Source of the DNA: Pantoea sp. alder81
GTDB taxonomy: Bacteria > Pseudomonadota > Gammaproteobacteria > Enterobacterales > Enterobacteriaceae
Assembly (NCBI RefSeq): GCF_020179835.1
Contig: NZ_JAIUDA010000004.1
Span: forward strand, 124,001 to 188,000
Direction: 5' to 3'
Length of the DNA: 64,000 nucleotides
Shown: positions 25,909 through 33,873 of the stretch, piece after piece
Position numbering within the stretch: position 1 is the first letter of the stretch
How the letters are laid out: each line of letters starts with the position of its first letter
Made by a program: the position numbers and the translations under genes
The notes under the pieces: generated by a model
Seen by the model: the letters and a program-made list of their open reading frames with translations, nothing else
The model's database searches: none
Told to the model about the DNA's origin: nothing

Positions 25909-27254
25909 ACCACTTTACTAAGCAACTGATTCAAGTATGCCACCCACACAATCGCCCCTATCCTGCCGATGTCAGGCGCATCGCGCAACACAGTTTGCTG
26001 GACTGGATAAGTGTGCTTGTGGGAGGTCTTGACCAACCAGTTACGCAAATTGTTTTACAGGAGGCATTAGATAACGGTTCTTCCCCGCAGGCTTGTGTAC
26101 CTGGCACCCCCTATCGCGTGAGCTTGCGCGATGCGGCGCGCATCAATGGTACAGCGTCCCATGCATTAGATTTCGATGACACCCATTTACCCTCACGCGT
26201 GCATCCTTCTACGCCTTTGTGGCCCGGCATTCTGGCGCTGGCTGAAGAGCTTAATCTGCCAGGCCATCGCATTATTGACGCCTTTATTGCCGGGGTTGAA
26301 TTTCAATCGCGATTGGCCGCGGCCTTTGGGGAATCACACTATGCTGCTGGCTGGCACAACACTGCCACGCTCGGCACTTTCGGTTCAGCTTTTGCCTGTG
26401 GCGTATTGTTAGAACTTGAACCCTCGCAGTTAGCCGCTGCGCTCGGGATTGCAGCCAGCCTGACCAGCGGTCCCCGTTTGCAATTTGGCAGTGATGCGAA
26501 AGCGCTTCAGTGTGGCTCTGCGCCCTCTAATGGTTTGTTCTCCGCACGATTAGCACAACGCGGTTTAACCGCACATCCGGCCATTTTCGATCAACCTAGC
26601 GGGTTTATTAAGATGATAGCTACCACGTTCACCCGTCAAATCGACAGTGAACGCTGGTATACGCGTGACATCGTTTATAAATACCATGCTTCATGCTACG
26701 GAACTCAGGCGCCCATTGCGGCGGCTCTCTCTTTACCACAAGGAGCATTTCCTGAGGGCCCAATTAGTGTGTGGATAGAACCGCAATACCTTAGTGTGTG
26801 TAATATCTCGATGCCACTAACGCTGAATGAAGCGCGGTTTAGCGTTCGCCATATGGTCGCAATGGCACTGCTTGGCCGAGACACCGTCAGTGAATCCGGT
26901 CTGCATGAGAGTTTGCTCGATCATTGCGTGACGCAACTGCGGGAACGCGTTTACGTAGAGGCCGATAGCAACCTTGCGCGTGCGACGTCTCGCATCGTGT
27001 TTAGCAACGGAGCAATCTATCGCGCGGACATGAGTCAACCTGAGCAAGATCATCAACGGCAGCGTCATCAGCTGGAACAGAAGTCATTGCGGTTACTCAC
27101 AGGAACTTTTAGTTCTGAACGGATCGCGCGCATTCACCTTTGCATCGCAGAAATAGATAGCGATATCTTAGTCAACACGCTCTGTAGTGAAGTGTCGTTA
27201 AAAAATCGCACAGGGTATTCTGTTATTTCATCAATACCTGAAACTGCGGATTAA
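25905..27254 (+). CDS. MmgE/PrpD-family protein
   Basis: 449 residues. The family core is clear: ALDFDDTHLPSRVHPSTPLWP near residue 85, then GVEFQSRLAAAFG and WHNTATLGTFGSAFA (His and Thr of the active-site region). Known members are 2-methylcitrate dehydratase PrpD, cis-aconitate decarboxylase and iminodisuccinate epimerase. The partners here are not methylcitrate-cycle genes, so an epimerase, dehydratase or decarboxylase acting on a polycarboxylate is more likely than PrpD itself. The start overlaps tctA by four bases, so it is in the transporter operon. Its last 32 bases overlap the end of the convergent ROK gene. Confidence 0.86.
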   Translation: MNHFTKQLIQVCHPHNRPYPADVRRIAQHSLLDWISVLVGGLDQPVTQIVLQEALDNGSSPQACVPGTPYRVSLRDAARINGTASHALDFDDTHLPSRVHPSTPLWPGILALAEELNLPGHRIIDAFIAGVEFQSRLAAAFGESHYAAGWHNTATLGTFGSAFACGVLLELEPSQLAAALGIAASLTSGPRLQFGSDAKALQCGSAPSNGLFSARLAQRGLTAHPAIFDQPSGFIKMIATTFTRQIDSERWYTRDIVYKYHASCYGTQAPIAAALSLPQGAFPEGPISVWIEPQYLSVCNISMPLTLNEARFSVRHMVAMALLGRDTVSESGLHESLLDHCVTQLRERVYVEADSNLARATSRIVFSNGAIYRADMSQPEQDHQRQRHQLEQKSLRLLTGTFSSERIARIHLCIAEIDSDILVNTLCSEVSLKNRTGYSVISSIPETAD

Positions 27255-28392
27255 ACTCGTCAAAAATTGGCAACGCCGCTGCCCCTAATGCCGCGGTATC
27301 ACTGCCGGTTAAGCCGGTTTTCAAACGTGATCCAGTGAGATAACGCCCGCGCACCGACTGATAAAGCGGTGGCAGGCGCTGAATGATCTTATCCAGTAGC
27401 GCTGCGGGCATCATGCCGCCGATGATCACACTCTCCGCATCGAAAATGCACTCCAGCATATTGATACCCTGGCGCAATGGCGTCAGCACCGTATCAATCC
27501 AGCGATCGAATACCGCGGGATCAATCTCCAGCAAATCGTCTGGCAATGCGGTCATCGGGTCCAGCCCACAGAACTCATAGGCAGCCTGCAGTGAGACATA
27601 GCGCTCCAGGCAGCCGTGATTGCCGCAGTAACATTCGCGTCCACCGGGTTCCACCACCACATGTCCGATTTCACCAGCATTGTGCGCATGGCCGCTATAC
27701 ACATGGCCATCCATGATGATGCCAGCGCCCAACCCTGTTCCAATGTAGAGATAGATAAACGAGTTGAGTTGGCGTGCGACACCGTGGAAACGTTCCCCAA
27801 TTGCCGCAACGGTGGCATCGTTCTCCAGCGTCACCGGTACGCCGCTCATCTCCGCCAGTCTGGCTTCGATATCAACCGCCTCCCAGCCGTGCAAGGTGGT
27901 AGGTCCCACTGATGAAATTCCCTCCACGCCAAACGGTCCCGGCATCACCACGCCGATCCCCAATACTTTCTGCCAGCGGGCACCGAGTTGCGTTTTGATC
28001 TCCGCCAGCACCTCCGCAATGCGCGCTAAAGTGGCATCGGGCTGAGGTTTTTGCACCAGAATAAGGCGACGGAAATGAATTTCACCGGTGAGATCCACCA
28101 GCACGATCAGCAAGGTTTGATGATCGAGATGAATGCCAATGGAGAACGCACTGGCCGGATTAAGAATCACCGGAATCGCCGGCTGGCCGCGTCCCTGCTT
28201 GCGCGGTTGGCGGCTGGTGAGCAGTTCAGCGCCTTCGAGTTCCGCCACAATGTTGGAAACGGTTTGTGGCGTCAGAGCGGTCAGTCGCGCCAGCTCAGCC
28301 CGCGTCAGCTCGCCGTGCAGGCGGATCGCTTCGATGATCACACGACGGTTGTGCGCGCGCGCATGTTCCAGATTGGTTCCTGATGTTCTCAT
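27223..28392 (-). CDS. ROK-family transcriptional regulator (NagC/XylR-like) of the sugar ABC operon
   Basis: 389 residues. N-terminal winged helix (LTRAELARLTALTPQTVSNI, about residues 29-48), then a ROK domain with the zinc cluster ECYCGNHGCLERY and EIGHVVVEPGGR. The ATP-loop region GTGLGAGIIMDG is well kept, so sugar binding is likely even though it acts as a repressor. It is divergent from the ABC sugar importer operon, with an AT-rich 9-bp inverted repeat between them. The effector is presumably the transported sugar or its phosphate. Confidence 0.9.
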   Translation of the reverse strand: MRTSGTNLEHARAHNRRVIIEAIRLHGELTRAELARLTALTPQTVSNIVAELEGAELLTSRQPRKQGRGQPAIPVILNPASAFSIGIHLDHQTLLIVLVDLTGEIHFRRLILVQKPQPDATLARIAEVLAEIKTQLGARWQKVLGIGVVMPGPFGVEGISSVGPTTLHGWEAVDIEARLAEMSGVPVTLENDATVAAIGERFHGVARQLNSFIYLYIGTGLGAGIIMDGHVYSGHAHNAGEIGHVVVEPGGRECYCGNHGCLERYVSLQAAYEFCGLDPMTALPDDLLEIDPAVFDRWIDTVLTPLRQGINMLECIFDAESVIIGGMMPAALLDKIIQRLPPLYQSVRGRYLTGSRLKTGLTGSDTAALGAAALPIFDEFNPQFQVLMK

Positions 28393-28593
28393 CCTGCTTC
28401 CCTCTTCTCACGACCGCGACTGCCAGCGCATCAATATCTATGATCGGCTACACATTTTACAACCTGTTTACCTGACAGCGGCAAAAATCTGTGCAGAGTA
28501 GTGTGCAGCGGCAAACGAGATTTATGCCCTGGCACGTCACTTGCTTTAGCTCATTGATGTCAGCTGCAGCAACCTGACAACCTGTGCGCGTTA

Positions 28594-28616
28594 TTAAATC
28601 AATCAAATTGATTTAA
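28594..28616. promoter_or_regulatory. Probable ROK operator upstream of the sugar ABC operon
   Basis: TTAAATCAA (28594-28602) and TTGATTTAA (28608-28616) are perfect inverted arms with a 5-nt spacer, 38 bp before the binding-protein start. The AT-rich dyad resembles operators of the NagC/Mlc/XylR group in size and composition. Confidence 0.6.
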
Positions 28617-28653
28617 TTAAACACCCTCTTCTCGCATCAAGGCGGAAAAAGTT

Positions 28654-29901
28654 ATGAAAATCCGGTTCTCAACCACATTGAAAGGCTGTGCCATCGCGGT
28701 GATGTTAGCCAGCGCAGGTAATGCGGCAGCCGCAACCACCCTCAATGCGCTGTTTATGACTCAGGCGGCTTACAGCGAAAATGATATTCGCGCCATGACG
28801 CAGGAGTTCCAGAAAGCGCATCCGGACGTGCAGGTCAATCTGGAGTTTGTGCCGTACGAAGCGCTGCATGACAAAATTGTCGCGGCACGTGGCGCTGGCG
28901 GCAATGGTTATGACGTGGTGCTGTTTGATGCCATCTGGCCTGCTGAATTCACTAAGTTTGATCTGCTGCAGGACGTTAGCAGCCGCATCGCGGCAGATGA
29001 GAAAGAGAAGATCTTCCCAGGCGCGATGAACACGGTCGTTTACAACGGTAAAACTCTCGGCATGCCGTGGATCCTCGATACCAAATACCTCTATTACAAC
29101 AAAGCGATGCTGGAGAAAGCCGGAATCACCACCCCGCCGCAAACCTGGCAGCAGGTGATCGATGACTCGCGCATCATCAAGCAGAAAAACATCGTTAAAT
29201 ATCCGCTGGTGTGGAGTTGGTCGCAGGCAGAAGCGCTGGTGTGCGATTACACCACGCTGGTGTCGGGCTTTGGCGGCAAGTTCTACAACAACGGCAAGCT
29301 CGATTTCTCCAGCCCGGCATCCTTGCAGGCAGTGAAGCTGATGAAAAGTTCGCTGGATGAGGGGCTGAGCAATCCGGCATCACGTGAGTATCTGGAAGAG
29401 GATGTGCGTAAATCCTTCTCCAATGGCGATGCCGCCTTCGCGCTGAACTGGACCTACATGTACAACATGGCCAACGATCCGAAGCAGAGCAAAGTGGCCG
29501 GTCAGGTCGGGATCGTTCCGGCACCGGGCGATGCGCCAGGTAAATTTGGTGCAGTGAACGGTTCGATGGGTCTTGGTATCGCCAAAGGCAGCACCCACGG
29601 AGATCAGGCGTGGCAATACATCAGCTACATGACCTCACAGCCGGTGCAGAACAAATATGCCACTCTGAGCCTGCCGATCTGGAAAAGCTCTTATCAGGAT
29701 CCAGCGGTACTGAAGAACCAGGAGAGCCTGATTGCGGCGGCTGACAAGTCACTGAATGTGATGTTATCGCGCCCGGAAACCGCTGATTACTCCCGTCTCT
29801 CCAATACCTTGCAGCAGCAGTTGCAGCAAGTGCTGGTGGGCAGCGCCACGCCAGATGCGGCGATGCAAACGGTGGATAAAAGTGCTGCGCGTTTACGTTA
29901 A
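28654..29901 (+). CDS. Sugar ABC transporter periplasmic binding protein (family 1)
   Basis: 415 residues with a Sec signal peptide (cleavage near AGNAAAA, residue 25). The mature chain is a family-1 solute-binding protein: FQKAHPDVQVNLEFVPYEAL, then YDVVLFDAIWPAEF and GMPWILDTKYLYYNKAMLEKAG, the hinge segments seen in MalE/UgpB-like proteins. It starts the five-gene operon binding protein, two permeases, kinase, ATPase. The sugar cannot be read from the sequence; the partner PfkB kinase suggests a monosaccharide, deoxy sugar or nucleoside-like compound phosphorylated after entry. Confidence 0.88.
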   Translation: MKIRFSTTLKGCAIAVMLASAGNAAAATTLNALFMTQAAYSENDIRAMTQEFQKAHPDVQVNLEFVPYEALHDKIVAARGAGGNGYDVVLFDAIWPAEFTKFDLLQDVSSRIAADEKEKIFPGAMNTVVYNGKTLGMPWILDTKYLYYNKAMLEKAGITTPPQTWQQVIDDSRIIKQKNIVKYPLVWSWSQAEALVCDYTTLVSGFGGKFYNNGKLDFSSPASLQAVKLMKSSLDEGLSNPASREYLEEDVRKSFSNGDAAFALNWTYMYNMANDPKQSKVAGQVGIVPAPGDAPGKFGAVNGSMGLGIAKGSTHGDQAWQYISYMTSQPVQNKYATLSLPIWKSSYQDPAVLKNQESLIAAADKSLNVMLSRPETADYSRLSNTLQQQLQQVLVGSATPDAAMQTVDKSAARLR

Positions 29902-29910
29902 GGGGTCAGC

Positions 29911-30819
29911 ATGCTGAGTTTGCGTCAACGCGAACAACGGCAGGCATGGGTGCTGTTAGCACCCATGTTGCTGGTGATGCTGTTGCTCACCGCCTGGCCG
30001 TTGCTGCGCACTATCTGGCTGAGTTTCACTGATGCTGCCCTGATCGGCAGTGGTGAATCACCGGCCTGGGTTGGGCTGGAGAACTATCTGTTTGCCATCA
30101 CCGATCCCGATTTTCAAACTTCGCTGTGGCGCACACTCTACTTCACCGTGGTCTCGGTGGCGTTTGAGGGGGTGATTGGCGTGCTGGTGGCATTGTTACT
30201 GAATCAGAAATTTGCCGGACGCAATATTTTGCGCGTGCTGGTGATTCTGCCGTGGGCGCTGCCAACTATCGTCAACGCCATGATGTGGCGCCTTAATTTC
30301 AATCCGGATTACGGCAGCATTAACGCCCTGCTCACGCAACTGGGCATTATCGATGGTTATCGCAGTTGGCTGGGATCGCCTGATTCGGCGCTCAATGCGG
30401 TGATGTTCGCCGACATCTGGAAGAACTATCCGCTGGTAACGTTGCTGGTACTGGCTGCGCTGCAATCCATTCCCGACGATCTGTTTGAAGCCGCGCGACT
30501 CGATGGCGCATCCGCCTGGCGGCGTTTCCGTGCCATCACCTTCCCGGCGATTGTGGGTGCGCTGAGCGTCGCACTGGTGCTGCGTACCATCGATGCCTTC
30601 AAGATTTTTGACATCATCTATGTGATGACGCGTGGCGGCCCGGTGGATAGCACCAAAACCCTGAGTTTCTATGTCTATCAGGAGTCATTCAGCTATTTAC
30701 GCGCAGGCAGCGGTGCGGCGTACGCCATGCTGATGACGTTACTGTGCGCGGTGCTGATCACGATTTACATGATGTTATTACTGCGTCAGCGCCGAAAAGG
30801 GAGCGCTTATGAAGGTTAA
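29911..30819 (+). CDS. Sugar ABC transporter permease (MalF/UgpA type)
   Basis: 302 residues, six predicted membrane helices. Markers: LLAPMLLVMLLLTAWPLLRT as first helix, LVILPWALPTIVNAMMWRLN in the middle and the EAA loop EAARLDGASAWRRFRAITFP (about residues 192-211). Starts nine bases after the binding-protein gene and its end overlaps the next permease by 11 bases. Confidence 0.9.
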   Translation: MLSLRQREQRQAWVLLAPMLLVMLLLTAWPLLRTIWLSFTDAALIGSGESPAWVGLENYLFAITDPDFQTSLWRTLYFTVVSVAFEGVIGVLVALLLNQKFAGRNILRVLVILPWALPTIVNAMMWRLNFNPDYGSINALLTQLGIIDGYRSWLGSPDSALNAVMFADIWKNYPLVTLLVLAALQSIPDDLFEAARLDGASAWRRFRAITFPAIVGALSVALVLRTIDAFKIFDIIYVMTRGGPVDSTKTLSFYVYQESFSYLRAGSGAAYAMLMTLLCAVLITIYMMLLLRQRRKGSAYEG

Positions 30820-31648
30820 GTTGCGCGTCGCGGCGAAATACGTCGCCGCACTACTGGTGGCCATTTCTGTGCTCGCACCAATGGGTTGGCTGTTTTTGAT
30901 GAGCGTCAGTGCCGCCAGCGATCTCACCCGAGTGCCGCTGGAGTGGCTGCCGCGCCAGTGGGATTTCAGCCGCTACGGCAGACTGATTTCACTGGAACCC
31001 GGCCAGCCCGGCACGCTGTTCCTGCATGCGTTGGGCAACAGCCTGCTGGTGGCAACCGGGGCGACCATTATCTGCCTGCTGCTGGCGATTCCGGCGGCGT
31101 TCAGTTTCTCCCGCTACCGTGGTCGTGATGGCTGGCTGTTTGCCTCGCTCGCCATCTATATGGTGCCGCCGGTGGCGTTTGTGCTGCCGCTCTACTTCCT
31201 GCTGCAACAGCTGGACCTGCTTAACACGCGTCCCGGTCTGATCATCGTCTATTGCTCGCTGATCCTGCCGTTCCTGACCTGGATGCTGAAGAACCAATTT
31301 GATTCCTTACCGCAGGATATCGAGCAAGCAGCACGTCTTGATGGTTTGCGTGTCTGGCAGGTGCTGCTGCGCATTACTTTGCCATTGGCAAAACCGGTAT
31401 TGGGTGCAGCGGCGCTGTTTGGCTGGTTACTGGCGTGGGATGAATTTTTCTATGCGCTGTTGTTCACCAGCAACATCGCGGCACAAACCCTGCCGGTGAC
31501 GATTGCGGGCTTTACCGCCGGACGTGCCACCGATGATGGTTTGATCGCGGCAGTCGGAATTTTGGCATCCGTGCCACCGCTGTTTATTGCTATCTGGCTG
31601 CAAAAAACGCTGGTGAGCGGCCTGGCCAGTGGCGGGAGCAAAGGATGA
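30809..31648 (+). CDS. Sugar ABC transporter permease (MalG/UgpE type)
   Basis: 279 residues, six membrane helices, with the EAA loop EQAARLDGLRVWQVLLRITL (about residues 171-190) and LAWDEFFYALLFTS, the common second-permease signature. Pairs with the preceding permease to make the channel. Its stop overlaps the kinase start (ATGA). Confidence 0.9.
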   Translation: MKVKLRVAAKYVAALLVAISVLAPMGWLFLMSVSAASDLTRVPLEWLPRQWDFSRYGRLISLEPGQPGTLFLHALGNSLLVATGATIICLLLAIPAAFSFSRYRGRDGWLFASLAIYMVPPVAFVLPLYFLLQQLDLLNTRPGLIIVYCSLILPFLTWMLKNQFDSLPQDIEQAARLDGLRVWQVLLRITLPLAKPVLGAAALFGWLLAWDEFFYALLFTSNIAAQTLPVTIAGFTAGRATDDGLIAAVGILASVPPLFIAIWLQKTLVSGLASGGSKG

Positions 31649-32598
31649 AGATGAACATGGACTCTACCGCCACGCTGTATGTGGTCGGCAATATTAACGT
31701 CGATTTGATTATGGGCACGCTCGACCACTGGCCACAGCGCGGCACCGAAGTGATGGTGAATCACAGCGAACTGCGTCCGGGGGGATCGGCAGGCAACTGC
31801 GCGCTAGCGCTGGAAGCGATGCAGGTGCGTCATCGTGCGGTGGCGAATCAGGGCGATGACGGCCTGAGTGCCTGGCTGGGTAGTTACTTCCCGCACAGCG
31901 TCGCACACTGGACGCGCTATCACTGCGAAACCTCACTCACCGTGGGCGTGACGCACTCCGATCACGAGCGTTCGTTCCTCAGCAATCTCGGCCATATCGT
32001 GCGACTCACCGCTGAGGATGTGCTGAATCAGCTGCCGCTGAGCGCCAGCGAGGGCGATATCGTGCTGCTGTGCGGCACCTTCTTGTGCCTGCATCTGTAC
32101 AACGAATATCCGCTGTTGCTGAGTGAATTGCAGCAGCGCGGGTTTATCACCGCCGTGGACACCGGCTGGCCGCCGCAGGGTTGGACCGAAGAGGTTCGCC
32201 AGCAGATGGCGCAGTGGTTGCCGCTGTGTGACTGGCTGCTGCTCAATGAAGTCGAAACGCTGGGCCTGATGGACGCGGAGGATCTCAACGTGGCCGCCAC
32301 CCAACTCGCACAAAGACTCAGCGGGCGTGGCGGTTGCGTGGTCAAATGCGGTGCGCAAGGCGCAGGTTGCTGGCAATCACATCAGCACCTCAATCAGCCC
32401 GCGAAGCCCGTCACCGTGGTGGACACTATTGGTGCAGGCGACAGCTTCAACGCCGGTTTCCTCACCGCGCTGTTGCATCAGCAAGATATTACTACCGCGT
32501 TGCAATGGGGCATCGCGGTGGCTTCACTGGCAATCAGTACCCTGCCGCGTCGCTATCCCGACTGGCATCAACTGCAACTTTCCGCACAGGAGCGCTAA
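31645..32598 (+). CDS. PfkB-family carbohydrate kinase
   Basis: 317 residues. N-terminal GNINVDLIMG and GGSAGNCALAL are the ribokinase-fold substrate motifs; DTIGAGDSFNAGF at about residues 259-271 is the ATP/anion-hole signature with the catalytic Asp. The position between permeases and ATPase in one operon means it phosphorylates the imported sugar. Ribokinase, fructokinase and deoxy-sugar kinases all look like this; no specificity residue lets me choose. A second ATG at 31651 is an alternative start. Confidence 0.87.
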   Translation: MKMNMDSTATLYVVGNINVDLIMGTLDHWPQRGTEVMVNHSELRPGGSAGNCALALEAMQVRHRAVANQGDDGLSAWLGSYFPHSVAHWTRYHCETSLTVGVTHSDHERSFLSNLGHIVRLTAEDVLNQLPLSASEGDIVLLCGTFLCLHLYNEYPLLLSELQQRGFITAVDTGWPPQGWTEEVRQQMAQWLPLCDWLLLNEVETLGLMDAEDLNVAATQLAQRLSGRGGCVVKCGAQGAGCWQSHQHLNQPAKPVTVVDTIGAGDSFNAGFLTALLHQQDITTALQWGIAVASLAISTLPRRYPDWHQLQLSAQER

Positions 32599-32601
32599 AT
32601 C

Positions 32602-33684
32602 ATGGCCAGTGTTGAACTCGTAAAAGTGGCTAAGCGCTACGGCAAACAATCGGTTCTGCATCCGCTCGATCTCACCATTCCCGACGGCAGTTTTACCGTG
32701 CTGGTCGGCCCATCCGGCTGTGGAAAATCCACTTTATTACGCCTGCTTGCCGGTCTGGAGAGTCTGTCGGACGGCGCGATCATGATGGATAAAGTGCAAA
32801 TAAACGATCGCGATCCGGCCGACCGTGACATGGCCATGGTGTTTCAAAGCTATGCGCTCTATCCGCATCTGACGGTGGCAGAGAACCTCGCGTTTCATAT
32901 GCAGGTGAAGAAAGTGAAGCGCGAAGAGCAGCAGAGCAAAATCGAACGCATCGCCGGCATTCTCGGCATTGATAAGTTGCTGGGGCGCTATCCGCGTGCG
33001 TTATCCGGCGGGCAGCGCCAGCGTGTGGCGATGGGCCGCGCGATGGTGCGTAATCCAAAGGTATTTCTGTTTGACGAGCCGCTGTCCAACCTCGATGCAC
33101 AGCTGAGGATGGAGTTGCGTGCGGAGATTAAATCCCTGCATCAACGCTTCAAAACCACCATGGTGTATGTCACGCACGATCAGGTAGAAGCCATGACGCT
33201 GGCGGATCAGATTGTGGTGATGAAGGAGGGTCGCATTGTGCAGCAGGGTGCGCCGCTGGCAATTTATGACCGTCCGGCAGATACCTTCGTGGCCCGTTTT
33301 ATCGGTTCGCCGCCGATGAACCTGCTACCGGCGCAATTGATCACCCGCGATGGCATTCCCGGCGTGCAGTGTCAGGATCTGTGGCAACCGCTGCCTTTGC
33401 GCTGGCAAGCGGCGGCACGCGATCGTGAAGGTGCTGAAGTGACGCTGGGCGTGCGTCCTCACGACCTGATCGAGGCCGACACGCGCGCGCTCGCCACGGT
33501 AAAAGTGATTGAAATCACCGGTGAATCGACGTTGTTGCATCTCGAATGGCACGGCCACCCGATGCATATGCAGATCGCCGGACGCCATACTGCGGTAAGT
33601 GGCGACCAGATTCGTCTTGGATTAAATGCCGAGAAGATTCATCTGTTTGATGTGGAAACCGGATTACGTTTGAGCGAAGGTTAA
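32602..33684 (+). CDS. Sugar ABC transporter ATP-binding protein (UgpC/MalK type)
   Basis: 360 residues. Walker A GPSGCGKSTLLRL (about 37-49), Q-loop VFQSYALYPHLTV, signature LSGGQRQRVAMGRA (about 134), Walker B VFLFDEPLSNLDA and switch His in YVTHDQVEAMTL; the C-terminal 120 residues are the TOBE/MalK regulatory domain. It energises the two permeases of this operon. It starts three bases after the kinase gene. No terminator for this strand is obvious after it: the hairpin 14 bases downstream is oriented for the opposite strand. Confidence 0.92.
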   Translation: MASVELVKVAKRYGKQSVLHPLDLTIPDGSFTVLVGPSGCGKSTLLRLLAGLESLSDGAIMMDKVQINDRDPADRDMAMVFQSYALYPHLTVAENLAFHMQVKKVKREEQQSKIERIAGILGIDKLLGRYPRALSGGQRQRVAMGRAMVRNPKVFLFDEPLSNLDAQLRMELRAEIKSLHQRFKTTMVYVTHDQVEAMTLADQIVVMKEGRIVQQGAPLAIYDRPADTFVARFIGSPPMNLLPAQLITRDGIPGVQCQDLWQPLPLRWQAAARDREGAEVTLGVRPHDLIEADTRALATVKVIEITGESTLLHLEWHGHPMHMQIAGRHTAVSGDQIRLGLNAEKIHLFDVETGLRLSEG

Positions 33685-33691
33685 ATAATAT

Positions 33692-33715
33692 AAAAAAGCC
33701 ACCCAAATGGGTGGC
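33692..33715 (-). terminator. Rho-independent terminator for the bamA paralogue
   Basis: On the minus strand GCCACCC, a 4-nt loop and GGGTGGC are followed by six T residues (plus A-run at 33692-33697). It lies about 160 bases past the BamA stop and only 8 bases past the stop of the convergent ATPase gene. Confidence 0.8.
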
Positions 33716-33873
33716 GAAATATATTGACAGAAAATGCATAACAACGATGGTGGCAGGCACTCATTCCCTAAGCACCGTACCCTGACTATTTTACGCAAAC
33801 GGCTATTTAATTCTGCTCTCTCTGTTTAAAGATAACGTAAATCTTACTTCGTTATTTAACAAACAAATAACCG

